From the NCBI RefSeq assembly GCF_003363755.1, contig NZ_CP031396.1:5240501-5304500 (forward strand): a stretch of DNA of 64,000 bases, written 5' to 3'. How positions within the stretch are numbered: position 1 is the stretch's first letter; each line of letters starts with the position of its first letter. Origin of the DNA: Pseudomonas protegens. Its GTDB lineage: Bacteria > Pseudomonadota > Gammaproteobacteria > Pseudomonadales > Pseudomonadaceae. The translations under genes and the position numbers were made by a program. The notes under the pieces were generated by a model, which did no database searches, was not told the DNA's origin, and was given only the letters and a program-made list of their open reading frames with translations. Positions 54,512 through 63,438 of this stretch are shown here, in pieces.

Positions 54512-55573
54512 ATGAGCGAACGAACGACTTCTGCGAGCTGGGCCTTGGGAATAGTCAAGGCCCTGGAGATGGACGGCCTGGATTGCCGCGCTTTGTTCCT
54601 GCAGTTAGGGCTCGACTATGGCGCCCTCGACGACCCCGACGCGCGTTTCACCCAAGACTCGATGACACGGCTCTGGCAGCGTGCGGTCGAGTTGTCCGGC
54701 AACCCTGCGATCGGCCTGAACATGGGCAAGTTGGTTCGTCCGGCGTCCTTCCATGTGGCCGGTTATGCACTGATGTCGAGCCGCACCCTGGTAGAGGGCT
54801 TTCAGCGCCTGGTGCGTTATCAACGGATCATTGCTGAAAGTGCTGACCTGAGTTTCCGTCTTTTACCTGAGGGTTATGCGCTGATTCTGACGGTGCATGG
54901 CGATCATCTGCCCCCTACCCGGCAAAGCTCCGAAGCCTCGCTGGCTTGCGCCCTGGCCTTGTGTGGCTGGTTGACGGGGCGCGCCCTGCAGCCGCGCAAA
55001 GTGCTGTTGCAAGGGCCGCAACCGCAGGATGTGCAGCCTTACAAGGACATGTTTCATGCGCCGCTGGTGTTCGCTGCGCCTTTTGATGCGCTGATTTTCG
55101 AGCGGGCCGACATGGAAGCGCCACTGCCGACTGCCAACGAGGCCATGGCCTTGTTGCACGATCGTTTCGCCGGCGAATACCTGGCGCGTTTCTCCGAGAG
55201 CCGGGTGACCCACAAGGCGCGGCAGGTGCTGTGCCGTCTGCTGCCGCAGGGCGAGCCCAAGCGCGAGATGGTGGCGCAGACCCTGCACTTGTCCCAGCGT
55301 ACCTTGCAACGCCGCTTGCAGGAGGAGGGCACCAGCTTCCAGACCCTGCTCGATGACACCCGCCGCGAACTGGCCGAACAGTACCTGGCACAGCCGCGCA
55401 TGACCTTGCTGGAAATTGCCTACCTGTTAGGGTTTGCCGATCCGAGCAATTTTTTCCGGGCGTTCCGTCGCTGGTTCGATGTCACGCCCGGAGAGTACCG
55501 GGCGCGGTTGCTGGCGCTGCCGGGCTCGATCAATGACGCCAGAACGCCGGAATGCACAGCACGAACACCGTGA
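54512..55573 (+). CDS. AraC-family regulator (OruR-type N-terminus)
   Basis: This 353-residue protein has the N-terminal domain 'Arabinose_bd' of the OruR group (about 15-210) and a C-terminal AraC HTH (about 240-335: 'MVAQTLHLSQRTLQRRLQEE', 'IAYLLGFADPSNFFRAFRRW'). Its 3' end overlaps the convergent trkH by 44 bases, so the last 14 codons sit over the trkH end. Effector unknown. Confidence 0.88.
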   Translation: MSERTTSASWALGIVKALEMDGLDCRALFLQLGLDYGALDDPDARFTQDSMTRLWQRAVELSGNPAIGLNMGKLVRPASFHVAGYALMSSRTLVEGFQRLVRYQRIIAESADLSFRLLPEGYALILTVHGDHLPPTRQSSEASLACALALCGWLTGRALQPRKVLLQGPQPQDVQPYKDMFHAPLVFAAPFDALIFERADMEAPLPTANEAMALLHDRFAGEYLARFSESRVTHKARQVLCRLLPQGEPKREMVAQTLHLSQRTLQRRLQEEGTSFQTLLDDTRRELAEQYLAQPRMTLLEIAYLLGFADPSNFFRAFRRWFDVTPGEYRARLLALPGSINDARTPECTARTP

Positions 55574-56984
55574 TGATTTCCAACCGGCCCAAGAGCATGC
55601 CCAGGGACAGGATCCACTTGGCAGCGTCGGGCAGGGTGGAGAAGTTGCCTGCCGGGCCAATGGTTTCTCCCAGGCCCGGGCCCACGCCGGACACGGTGCT
55701 GGCGGCGCCGGTCAGGGCGGTCATCCAGTCCAGGCCCAGCAGCGACAGGGCGAGGGCGATCATGCAGATGGTGATTGCGAAGAAGAACGAGAAGGTCAGG
55801 ATCGAGCGGACGATTTCTTCGTCCAGGCGATGGCCGTTGTACTTCTGCTTGATCACTGCCCGGGGGTGGATCAGCTGATTGAGGTTGGCCTTGAGCAGAA
55901 TGTACGCGACCTGGAAGCGGAAGATCTTGATCCCGCCCGCCGTGGACCCCGAACACCCGCCGACGAACCCCAGGTAAAAGAACAGCATCAGTGAGAAGTT
56001 GCCCCACAGGCTGTAGTCACCCAAGGCAAACCCGGTGGTGGTGACCACCGAGGTCACGTTCAGAGCTACGTGACGCAGGGCCTCCAGCCAGTGCAGGTTG
56101 GTGGTCCACCAGTACCAGGTGCCGAGCACCAGCCAGGTCACCAGGAGCATGCCCAGCAAGCCCTGGACCTGCTGATCCTTGATCAATGCTTTGCGGTTGC
56201 CCCGCAGGGTTGCCACATAGAGGGCGAAGGGCAGGCTGCCGAGGATCATCACCACCACCGCCACCCAGTGCACCGCCGGTTGCTGCCAGTTGGCCAGGGA
56301 TTGGTCAGAGGTAGAGAAGCCCCCAGTGGAGATCGCCGACATGGCGTGGTTGATGGCATCGAAGATGTTCATCCCGGCCCACCAGAAGGCCAGGCTGCCG
56401 AAGATGGTGATGCCCACGTAGGTGGCGACAATCAGGCGCGCCACCATGTGCGAGCGCGGCATGACCTTTTCCGAGCGGTCCGAAGATTCGGTCTGGAACA
56501 GGCGCATGCCACCGATGCGCAGCAACGGCAGGATCGCCACCGCCATGCCGATAAAGCCGATCCCCCCCAGCCAGTGCAGCATCGAGCGCCAGATCAGGAT
56601 GCCCGGGGACATGCTGTCCAGGCCGCTGAGCACGGTGGCGCCGGTGGCGGTGATGCCGGACATGCTTTCAAAGAACGAGTCGGTGTAACTGATGTGCTGG
56701 GTCAGCAGGAACGGCAGGGCGGCGAAGATACACACCACCACCCAGCTGGAGACCGTCAGCAGGTACATGTCCCGGGGGCGCAGGTGAATATGTTCGGGAC
56801 GGCCAGGAATCACCAGAGCCAGGCCGGCGATGAAGGTGATCATGCTGGCCCAGAGGAAGGACGGCAGGTCGCCGGTGCGTTCGAAGATCACCAGTGTCGC
56901 CATCGGCACCACCATGGCGATGGCCAGGGTGATGAGGAAGATGCCGATAATGAAACCAATGATCCTTAAGGTCGGCAACGCCAT
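55530..56984 (-). CDS. trkH: TrkH-family potassium uptake channel subunit
   Basis: The ATG at 56984 ('MALPTLRIIGFIIGIFLITL') gives 484 residues, the usual TrkH length. Four pore-loop filters are visible: 'SGITATGATVL', 'AISTGGFST', 'VVTTTGFALG' and 'STVSGVGPG', each with the selectivity Gly. It imports K+ with the peripheral TrkA, which is not in the window. Convergent overlap with the AraC gene. Confidence 0.93.
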   Translation of the reverse strand: MALPTLRIIGFIIGIFLITLAIAMVVPMATLVIFERTGDLPSFLWASMITFIAGLALVIPGRPEHIHLRPRDMYLLTVSSWVVVCIFAALPFLLTQHISYTDSFFESMSGITATGATVLSGLDSMSPGILIWRSMLHWLGGIGFIGMAVAILPLLRIGGMRLFQTESSDRSEKVMPRSHMVARLIVATYVGITIFGSLAFWWAGMNIFDAINHAMSAISTGGFSTSDQSLANWQQPAVHWVAVVVMILGSLPFALYVATLRGNRKALIKDQQVQGLLGMLLVTWLVLGTWYWWTTNLHWLEALRHVALNVTSVVTTTGFALGDYSLWGNFSLMLFFYLGFVGGCSGSTAGGIKIFRFQVAYILLKANLNQLIHPRAVIKQKYNGHRLDEEIVRSILTFSFFFAITICMIALALSLLGLDWMTALTGAASTVSGVGPGLGETIGPAGNFSTLPDAAKWILSLGMLLGRLEIITVFVLCIPAFWRH

Positions 56985-57106
56985 GTGTTCCGCTCGGGCT
57001 GGTATGAGAAGGGCGCCCATTCTACCTGCGGTGCAGGGCATGTAAACCGGCACCCGGCCGGCAGATACCGCTAGAATAGCCGGACATTTTTTTCAGGAGG
57101 TGGCCG

Positions 57107-57673
57107 ATGGAGGCTCTCGACGCTTTGCTCAACCGTGTTTCCGTGCCGCGCCTGGTGGAGCCAGCCCCCACAGCGCAGCAACGCGAAGCACTGTTCGCTG
57201 CCGCCTTGCGGGCGCCGGATCACGGGCAACTGCGCCCTTGGCGCTTTCTCACGGTTGAAGGCGAAGCCCGTGACCAGTTGGGTGAACTGCTGGTCGAAGC
57301 GGTACAACTGCAAGGCGGCGAAGTGACTCAGGCCGCGTTGGACAAGGCTCGGGCCATGCCGCTGCGTGCACCGCTGGTGGTCGTGGTCGTGGCACGGCTG
57401 CAGGAGCATTTCAAGGTGCCCAAGTCCGAGCAATTGCTGGCGGCGGGCTGTGCAGCCCACGGTATTTTGCTGGCAGCCTATGCCCAGGGTATCGGCGCGG
57501 TATGGCGCACGGGCGAGTTGTCCTATTCGCCCCATGTGGCCAAGGGGCTCGGCCTGGCAGACGGCGAAGAGATCATCGCCTTCCTTTACCTGGGCACGCC
57601 GCTGAACGAACCGCGGGTCGCACCGAAAGTCGACACCGCCGAGTTCGTCAGCGCCTGGACCGCCAGGGCCTGA
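57107..57673 (+). CDS. YdjA-type nitroreductase
   Basis: This 188-residue protein starts after AGGAGG and shows the compact YdjA pattern: 'RVSVPRLVEPAPT', 'ALRAPDHGQLRPWRF' (FMN contact), 'GIGAVWRTGELSYSPHVAKG' and 'FLYLGTP' near the end. These are dimeric FMN enzymes that reduce nitro compounds or other acceptors. Single-gene unit; physiological substrate unknown. Confidence 0.9.
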   Translation: MEALDALLNRVSVPRLVEPAPTAQQREALFAAALRAPDHGQLRPWRFLTVEGEARDQLGELLVEAVQLQGGEVTQAALDKARAMPLRAPLVVVVVARLQEHFKVPKSEQLLAAGCAAHGILLAAYAQGIGAVWRTGELSYSPHVAKGLGLADGEEIIAFLYLGTPLNEPRVAPKVDTAEFVSAWTARA

Positions 57674-57700
57674 TTATCCCCTTCGAAAGCTGAGTACCTT

Positions 57701-57748
57701 GCGGGCAAGCCCGCTGCTGTCGAACCTCGCAGCGGCGGCTTGCCCGCG
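57701..57748. repeat. REP-like inverted pair between nitroreductase and kinase genes
   Basis: GCGGGCAAGCCCGCTGCTG and its inverse AGCGGCGGCTTGCCCGC face each other, forming a long potential hairpin between two convergent genes. Confidence 0.75.
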
Positions 57749-57754
57749 TTGCAT

Positions 57755-59095
57755 TCAGGCCTGCACCACGGCTCCCGGGACCAGGGGCAGCTCCAGCGTG
57801 GCGACGAATCCGCCCAGGGGATGGTTGCCCAGTATCAGGCTGCCGCCGTGGCGTTCCGCTGCGCGGCGGGCGATGGCCAGCCCCAGGCCATGGCCTGGAG
57901 CACTCTGCCCAGGGGCGCGGAAGAACGGCTCTCCCAGTTGTCGCAAGTGCTCGGCATCCACGCCAGGACCATGGTCGCGCACGCTGATCTGGATCTTCTC
58001 GCCCTGGCGCAGGGCCGTGACTTCGATCGGTTGCCCGGCAGGATTGAAGCGCTGGGCGTTGCGCAGCAGGTTGTCCACCGCCCGTTCAAGCATGGTCGGC
58101 CAGCCCCGCAGGCTCAGTTGCGCTTGGGCAGTGATCTGGACCTGCTGCTCGGGACAGGCCAGTTGCGCGTCTTTTTGCAGGGCCTGCAGCAAGGCGTTGA
58201 GGTCGACATCTTCGGCGCTGGCGTTGTCCGCATCGACCCGAGCCAGCACCAGGATCTCGCTGATCAGCGCCTCCAGACGATCACATTCCCGTGTCAGGCG
58301 TGGCCAGAGTCTCTCCCGTTCTTCGGGGGCGGCGCGCTCCGCCAATGCCAGGGCAATACGCAGGCGCGCCAGGGGCGAACGCAGTTCGTGGGAGACATCC
58401 CTGAGCAGTTGGCGCTGGCTGCCGATCAGGCTCTGCAGGCGTGAACCCATGCGGTTGAAGTCTCGGGCCAGCACGCCGAACTCGTCACGGCGATTGGCCA
58501 GGCGCGCCAGGCTGTTCTGCTGATAGGTGGCCTGGCCAAGGTCGTGAACCGCGCCGCGCAGGCGGCTCAAGGGGCGGGTGATGGACAGGGTCACCAGCAG
58601 GCTGAACAGGGTCAGCACCACCAGGGCAATGGCCAGGGCGCTGAGGGGCCAGGTCAGGCTGTCGCGATGCCAGGCATCCAGTTCCGGATGGGGGATGCGG
58701 TAGATGAACAGGTAGGTGTCGCCGGTGGTCGGGCTGGTGTATTCCGCTGTCAGGCGGCGCCAGGGCAGGTGGCGGTCATCGTTGTTCTGCCGGGCTTCGA
58801 AGGCAGCCGCGCGGCGCGGGAAAGTCCCGCGTACCACCGGGTCGCCGCTCTCGTTGAGTACCTGAACATCGATGTGGTACTGGCGCTTGCGCTGCTGGAG
58901 GATGTCCTGGGCGGCGTCTTCGCCCTGGGTCTCGTAGGTTTGCGTCCACTGTGCGGTGAGGCTGTTGAGCCCCGGATGGCGGCTGAGAATCCAGGCGTCC
59001 TGGTTGAGCATGTGCCCAAGCAGGATCGACAGTCCTGCAACCAGGGTGATGGCCAGCCAGAAACTGGCCAGGATGCGCCAGAACAATGAACGCAC
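57755..59095 (-). CDS. Cpx-like sensor histidine kinase
   Basis: A GTG at 59095 after GAGGAG opens 446 residues ('RSLFWRILASFWLAITLVAG'). Two membrane helices (about 8-28 and 150-172) flank a periplasmic sensor; then HAMP, H-box 'DVSHELRSPLARLR', N-box 'DNLLRNAQRF', and G-boxes 'DHGPGVD' and 'GHGLGLAI'. The longer upstream frame runs across the spy-like gap and is unlikely. Partner of the regulator at 59744; the Spy-like gene lies between them, as for PA3204-PA3206 in P. aeruginosa. Confidence 0.9.
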   Translation of the reverse strand: MRSLFWRILASFWLAITLVAGLSILLGHMLNQDAWILSRHPGLNSLTAQWTQTYETQGEDAAQDILQQRKRQYHIDVQVLNESGDPVVRGTFPRRAAAFEARQNNDDRHLPWRRLTAEYTSPTTGDTYLFIYRIPHPELDAWHRDSLTWPLSALAIALVVLTLFSLLVTLSITRPLSRLRGAVHDLGQATYQQNSLARLANRRDEFGVLARDFNRMGSRLQSLIGSQRQLLRDVSHELRSPLARLRIALALAERAAPEERERLWPRLTRECDRLEALISEILVLARVDADNASAEDVDLNALLQALQKDAQLACPEQQVQITAQAQLSLRGWPTMLERAVDNLLRNAQRFNPAGQPIEVTALRQGEKIQISVRDHGPGVDAEHLRQLGEPFFRAPGQSAPGHGLGLAIARRAAERHGGSLILGNHPLGGFVATLELPLVPGAVVQA

Positions 59096-59162
59096 AGGAA
59101 CTCCTCGAACGCGAAAGCCCAGTGGGGGAGGCCACTGGGCTATTAGGGTGAACGCTAACGCA

Positions 59163-59600
59163 TTATTGCGCTTTTTGCGGTTGTTGCGCTTTCCAGGCCT
59201 TGAACTGGGCCCATTCGGCGCGACGTTCCTCTTGTTTCTTGACGATGGCGTCGAACTCTTTCTGTTGTTCGGGCTTGAGCAGGGCGCGGATGTCGGCCTG
59301 GGTTTTCTGCTGTTTGGCGGCCAGTTCATCCTTCATGGCTTTCTGGTCTGCCGGCGAGAGTTTCTCCAGGTACTTTTCCACCACGGCCTTGCGGTCGTGC
59401 ATTTGCTCACCCATCAGTTTGCCGATCTGCTGACGCTGTTCACGGCTCAGGTCCAGTTCGCTGAAGGGGCCTTTGCCGCGCATGTGTTCGCTGTGCCGAG
59501 GGCCGTCCATCGGACCCATCGGGCCGTTGCCTTCAGGCATGGCCATGGCCACGGTTGGCAGGGCGGCGGCGAACATCAGGGCGATCAGGGTCTTGCGCAT
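59163..59600 (-). CDS. Spy/CpxP-family periplasmic protein
   Basis: This 145-residue protein has a signal peptide ending at 'AMA' (about residue 20) and an all-helical, charged mature part with LTxxQ-like repeats ('LDLSREQRQQIGKLMGEQMH', 'LKPEQQKEFDAI'). In the family, Spy is a chaperone and CpxP inhibits the Cpx kinase. Located between the response regulator and kinase genes, it is likely an envelope-stress component controlling the kinase. Confidence 0.88.
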   Translation of the reverse strand: MRKTLIALMFAAALPTVAMAMPEGNGPMGPMDGPRHSEHMRGKGPFSELDLSREQRQQIGKLMGEQMHDRKAVVEKYLEKLSPADQKAMKDELAAKQQKTQADIRALLKPEQQKEFDAIVKKQEERRAEWAQFKAWKAQQPQKAQ

Positions 59601-59743
59601 GGTGTGTCTCCTTGTCTCATTCCCGGTAAGTTCCGGATGAGTTCAGGTTACCCAGATCAAGGTCAGCGGCAGTCAGCGGAGGGTAAAGCTTGGGTAAAGA
59701 AGGTATTTCCGGGCCCTGACAAATGCGCCAGGGCACATTGCAA

Positions 59744-60421
59744 TCACAGGCTGTAGTAATAGCCGCGGCTGCGCAGGGCGACGATTCGTGGGCGGCCGTC
59801 GGGGTGGGGGCCGATCTTCTTGCGCAGGTTGCTGACGTGCATGTCCAGGCTGCGGTCGTACAGGGTCAGCTTGCGGCCCAGGGCGATCTGCGCCAGCTCC
59901 TGCTTGTCCAGGGGCTCGCCAGGCTGCTTGAGCAGGGCTTCCAGCAGGCGGCTTTCGGAAACCGTCAGGGTGATGTCCTGTTCGTCGATGTTGACCACGC
60001 CGCGCACTGGGCTGAAGCACAGATCGCCCAGCTCCATCTGGCTGGAGGTGGCCACCGGGTGGCTGCGGCGCAGCACGGCGCGCAAGCGGGCAGTGAGTTC
60101 GCGAGGATCGCAAGGCTTGGCCAGGTAGTCGTCGGCGCCCAGTTCCAGGCCGAGGATTCGGTCCAGGGGCTCGCCCCGGGCCGAGAGCATCAGTACCGGC
60201 AGGTCGGGGTGGTCGTTGCGCAGTTGCTTGAGCAGCTCCAGGCCGCTGCCGTCGGGCAGCATCACGTCCAGGACTACGGCAGCCGGGGCCATTTCCGACA
60301 AGGCCCGGCGTGCGCTCAGGCCATCGTGGCAGGCCCGCACTTGAAAGCCTTCCTGGCCGAGCCAGCTGCTCAGGAGCTCGCACAGCTCCTGGTCGTCATC
60401 AATCAGTAACAGGTCGCTCAT
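59744..60421 (-). CDS. OmpR/CpxR-like response regulator
   Basis: This 225-residue protein has a receiver domain (acidic pair 'DDD' at 8-10, phospho-acceptor Asp52 in 'VVLDVMLPDGSG', Lys in 'LAKPCDPREL') and a winged-helix output domain (about 130-225: 'LTVSESRLLEALLKQPGEPL', 'LDMHVSNLRKKIG'). It starts the RR - Spy - kinase series and follows a coiled-coil protein gene by 7 bases. Confidence 0.92.
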   Translation of the reverse strand: MSDLLLIDDDQELCELLSSWLGQEGFQVRACHDGLSARRALSEMAPAAVVLDVMLPDGSGLELLKQLRNDHPDLPVLMLSARGEPLDRILGLELGADDYLAKPCDPRELTARLRAVLRRSHPVATSSQMELGDLCFSPVRGVVNIDEQDITLTVSESRLLEALLKQPGEPLDKQELAQIALGRKLTLYDRSLDMHVSNLRKKIGPHPDGRPRIVALRSRGYYYSL

Positions 60422-60428
60422 GAATCAC

Positions 60429-60839
60429 TCAATTTAGCCATTGTCGACGCTTGCGATGTCCGCCACTGGCAAAGATACCGCAGAGCAGGGCGATGAGGGC
60501 CACGCCGCCGCCGGTGACGAACCATTGCTGCTGGTCGGTCAGCAGGCGTGGCGCCGGGTTGGCCTGGGCCTCTTTGAGTTGCAGCTTGAGGCGCTGGTTC
60601 TCCTGGCGCAAGCGGGTCAGCTGCGGGCTTTCCCGTTCGGCATCGGCACTCTGCAGTTGTTTGCTCAGCTCTTCACGCAGGCGTTCGCTTTCTTTCAAGC
60701 GTTGCTGCAACTCGGTGATCTGACTGCCGGCGCTCAGGGACAGCGGCGTGGAATGGCCGGTTTCCTGGGTTTCCTCGGCAAGGGCCGGAGCCCCGATCGA
60801 CAACATGACCAACAGCAGGCACAGCGGACCTTGGCGCAT
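60429..60839 (-). CDS. Coiled-coil, single-pass membrane protein of the Cpx-like cluster
   Basis: The ATG at 60839 opens 136 residues with a signal peptide (to about 'APALAEE'), a coiled coil (about 40-90: 'ITELQQRLKESERLREELSK') and one C-terminal membrane helix ('TGGGVALIALLCGIFASGG') followed by a basic tail. It resembles YgiM without its SH3 domain. Seven bases before the response regulator gene, so probably one operon. Function unknown. Confidence 0.75.
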   Translation of the reverse strand: MRQGPLCLLLVMLSIGAPALAEETQETGHSTPLSLSAGSQITELQQRLKESERLREELSKQLQSADAERESPQLTRLRQENQRLKLQLKEAQANPAPRLLTDQQQWFVTGGGVALIALLCGIFASGGHRKRRQWLN

Positions 60840-60910
60840 CGAAACTCCTGATTCCAATCGAGTGTTGGGCAGGTTGTCGGCCGTCAAACGAGAATAATGA
60901 GCGATTGAGA

Positions 60911-60939
60911 ACGCGATGAACCGTGAAGGTTCATCGCGT
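60911..60939. terminator. Perfect hairpin after the YciI gene
   Basis: ACGCGATGAACC pairs fully with GGTTCATCGCGT around GTGAA, 11 bases beyond the yciI stop on the minus strand. No long T tract. Confidence 0.65.
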
Positions 60940-60949
60940 CAGGGAGGAT

Positions 60950-61249
60950 TTACGGCATCGATTGCCTGAACGGCTTGACCTGCACATGGGCATAGACGCC
61001 GGAGGTCACGAAGGGGTCGGCGTCGGCCCAGGCTTGTGCGGCGCTCAGGGAGTCGAACTCGGCGACGATCAGGCTGCCGGTGAAGCCGGCGGCGCCAGGG
61101 TCATTGCTGTCGATCGCCGGGTGTGGGCCGGCCAGCACCACACGCCCTTGGTCCTTGAGCACTTGCAGCCGTTCCAGGTGCGCCGGCCGGTTGGCCAGGC
61201 GTTTTTCCAGGGAGTTGGCGACGTCTGTGGCAATGATTGCGTAAAGCAT
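60950..61249 (-). CDS. YciI-like protein
   Basis: The ATG at 61249 gives 99 residues with the YciI pattern: 'MLYAIIATDVANSLEKRLAN', 'RPAHLERLQVLKDQGRVVLAG' including the conserved His-Leu, and a C-terminal 'FVTSGVYAHVQVKPF'. A small ferredoxin-like fold. It follows yciB by one base (TGACATG), so translation is coupled. Confidence 0.9.
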   Translation of the reverse strand: MLYAIIATDVANSLEKRLANRPAHLERLQVLKDQGRVVLAGPHPAIDSNDPGAAGFTGSLIVAEFDSLSAAQAWADADPFVTSGVYAHVQVKPFRQSMP

Positions 61250-61250
61250 G

Positions 61251-61847
61251 TCAGTCCTCGGTTTTCGGGGTGGTGGGATCAGCGTCATGCAGGTGGCGCG
61301 ACAGGTAGACGCCCTGGCCCACCAGGAACAATACAGTCATGCCCAGGCTGCCGAAGACCTTGAAGTCGACCCAGATGCTCTGGAAGGTGAAGGCGACGAA
61401 CAGGTTGGCGGCGCCGCAGAACAGGAAGAAGGCGATCCAGGCGATGTTCAGGCGGGTCCACACCGGGTCCGGCAGGGTCAGGGCATGGCCCATGATGCGC
61501 TTGATCAACAGGCGATCGCCAATGAAGTGGCTGCCGGCAAAGGCCAGGGCGAATAGCCAGTTGACCACCGGCGCCTTCCATTTAAGGAAGGTTTCGCTAT
61601 GGAAGGCCAGGGTCAGGCTGCCAAAGACCAGGCAGGCGATCAGGGTCAGCCATTGGCTTTTTTCCAGTTTGCGCTGGGAAATGAACAGTGCGCCGTAAAC
61701 CACCAGGGAGCTGATGATCAGTACTGCGGTGGCGCTGTAGATACCGCCCACGCTGACTTCGTGACCGGCAAGGTCGATGATCCGGGGATCGATTTTGTAG
61801 ACGATGAAAAACAGGAACAGCGGGATGAAGTCGATGAATTGTTTCAC
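61251..61847 (-). CDS. yciB: Inner-membrane septation protein YciB
   Basis: A GTG at 61847 opens 198 residues: 'KQFIDFIPLFLFFIVYKIDP' and five membrane helices, with 'VNWLFALAFAGSHFIGDRLL' and 'NIAWIAFFLFCGAANLFVAF' as conserved blocks. YciB (IspZ/A) affects envelope synthesis and septation in the inner membrane. Coupled to yciI. The longer frame upstream is antisense to the next gene and not real. Confidence 0.92.
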   Translation of the reverse strand: MKQFIDFIPLFLFFIVYKIDPRIIDLAGHEVSVGGIYSATAVLIISSLVVYGALFISQRKLEKSQWLTLIACLVFGSLTLAFHSETFLKWKAPVVNWLFALAFAGSHFIGDRLLIKRIMGHALTLPDPVWTRLNIAWIAFFLFCGAANLFVAFTFQSIWVDFKVFGSLGMTVLFLVGQGVYLSRHLHDADPTTPKTED

Positions 61848-61934
61848 AGTGGCAGCCAGAAGCAGGATGTGGCGGCATAATAACAAACATCCTTGGTAGC
61901 GAAAGCGCCAGCTGACTTGAGGTTTTATCGTCCT

Positions 61935-62795
61935 GTGAATGTTGATTTGCACTGCCATAGCACGGCCTCCGACGGCGCCCTGGCGCCTGCGGTTCTGGTT
62001 GCGCGTGCGTACGAGAGAGGCGTGCGAATCCTGTCCTTGACCGACCACGACACCCTCGAAGGCCTGGCGGAGGCCCGTCAGGCAGCGGCGCAACTGGGCA
62101 TGCAGTTGGTCAACGGCGTCGAGCTGTCCTGCACCTGGGGCGGTGCCACTATTCATGTGCTGGGCTACGGATTCGATACCCAGGCCCCGGCTCTGGTGGC
62201 GGCCATCGACAAACTGCACGAGGGGCGCTGGCTGCGCTCCGAGGAGATCAGCCGCAAGCTGGCCCTCAAGGGCATGCCCGGGGCGCTGGAAGGCGCCAGG
62301 GCGATCCAGCAGGAGTTGGGGGACAGTGGCAATGCCCCGGCGCGGCCGCACTTTGCCGACTATCTGGTACGTGCCGGTTTTGTGAAGGATCGTGCCGAAG
62401 CTTTTCGCAAATGGCTGGGGGCGGGAAAGCTGGGAGACGTCAAACAGCATTGGCCGACACTGGAAGACACCGTCGGCACCCTTCGCGAGGCGGGGGCCTG
62501 GGTCAGTCTGGCCCATCCCTGGCATTACGATTTCACCCGCAGCAAGCGCCGTCGCTTGATTGCCGACTATATTCAAGCCGGCGGCCATGCAATCGAAGTA
62601 GTCAATGGCCACCAACCTGCAGAGCAAGTGGGCAGTTTGGCTATCCTTGCTCGTGAATTCGGACTGCTGGTCAGCGCTGGCAGTGACTTTCATGGCCCAG
62701 GAGGCTGGTCCGAGATCGGCGAGTATCGTCCGGTTCCGGAGGACCTGCCGCCACTTTGGTGTCGGTTCAAACATGAGCCAATTATTGCCGCCTGA
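61935..62795 (+). CDS. PHP-domain phosphoesterase (RnmB/YciV-like)
   Basis: A GTG at 61935 opens 286 residues beginning 'NVDLHCHSTASDG', the first PHP metal motif; 'LTDHDTLEG' and 'NGVELSCTW' follow, and 'AGSDFHGPG' closes the site near the end. Family members hydrolyse 3',5'-nucleoside bisphosphates and act as 5'-3' exonucleases that process rRNA ends (RNase AM). An earlier GTG-like start at 61893 is possible. Divergent from yciB. Confidence 0.9.
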   Translation: MNVDLHCHSTASDGALAPAVLVARAYERGVRILSLTDHDTLEGLAEARQAAAQLGMQLVNGVELSCTWGGATIHVLGYGFDTQAPALVAAIDKLHEGRWLRSEEISRKLALKGMPGALEGARAIQQELGDSGNAPARPHFADYLVRAGFVKDRAEAFRKWLGAGKLGDVKQHWPTLEDTVGTLREAGAWVSLAHPWHYDFTRSKRRRLIADYIQAGGHAIEVVNGHQPAEQVGSLAILAREFGLLVSAGSDFHGPGGWSEIGEYRPVPEDLPPLWCRFKHEPIIAA

Positions 62796-62808
62796 ACAGG
62801 TAGAGACA

Positions 62809-63438
62809 GTGAGTCAATTTTTCCAGATCCACCCGGAAAACCCACAGCCACGTCTGATCAAACAGGCCGTCGAGATCATTCGCGGCGGTGGCGTGGTGAT
62901 TTATCCCACGGATTCGTCCTACGCCGTTGCCTGCCAGATGGGTGACAAGGGCGCGATCGAACGAGTGCGGCGCTTGCGTCAACTGGACGACAAGCACAAT
63001 TTTGCGCTGATCTGCAGTGACCTGTCGCAGTTGGGGCTGTTCGCCAAGATCGATACTGGCACTTTCCGCCTGCTCAAGGCTCATGTGCCGGGACCTTACA
63101 CCTTCATTCTCAACGCCACCCGGGAAGTCCCGCGCCTGCTGCTGCATCCCAAGCGCCGCACAATCGGCCTGCGGGTGCCGAGCAATCCTATTGCCCTGGC
63201 GCTGCTGGCCGAGCTGGGTGAGCCACTGATGAGCGTCAGCCTGATCATGCCCGGCGATACCGAGGCTCTGAGCGACCCCTATGAAATGCGCCAGCTGCTG
63301 GAGCATCAGGTGGACCTGATCATCGACGGCGGCTTTGGCAGCACCGAGTCCTCCACGGTGATCAGCCTGGCCGATGGTGAGCCGGAAGTGATTCGCGTCG
63401 GTTGCGGCGACCCTGCGCCGTTCATGGCCGAGGCCTAG
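62809..63438 (+). CDS. YciO/Sua5-family protein (threonylcarbamoyl-AMP synthase-like)
   Basis: The GTG at 62809 ('SQFFQIHPENPQPRLIKQAV') fits the family start; an ATG at 62773 is an alternative that overlaps the previous gene. The 209 residues contain 'GGGVVIYPTDSSYAVACQMG', 'FALICSDLS' and 'GPYTFILNAT' of the YrdC/Sua5 fold. This is the YciO branch, whose role in tRNA t6A formation is less certain. Its stop abuts the scpA start. Confidence 0.88.
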   Translation: MSQFFQIHPENPQPRLIKQAVEIIRGGGVVIYPTDSSYAVACQMGDKGAIERVRRLRQLDDKHNFALICSDLSQLGLFAKIDTGTFRLLKAHVPGPYTFILNATREVPRLLLHPKRRTIGLRVPSNPIALALLAELGEPLMSVSLIMPGDTEALSDPYEMRQLLEHQVDLIIDGGFGSTESSTVISLADGEPEVIRVGCGDPAPFMAEA

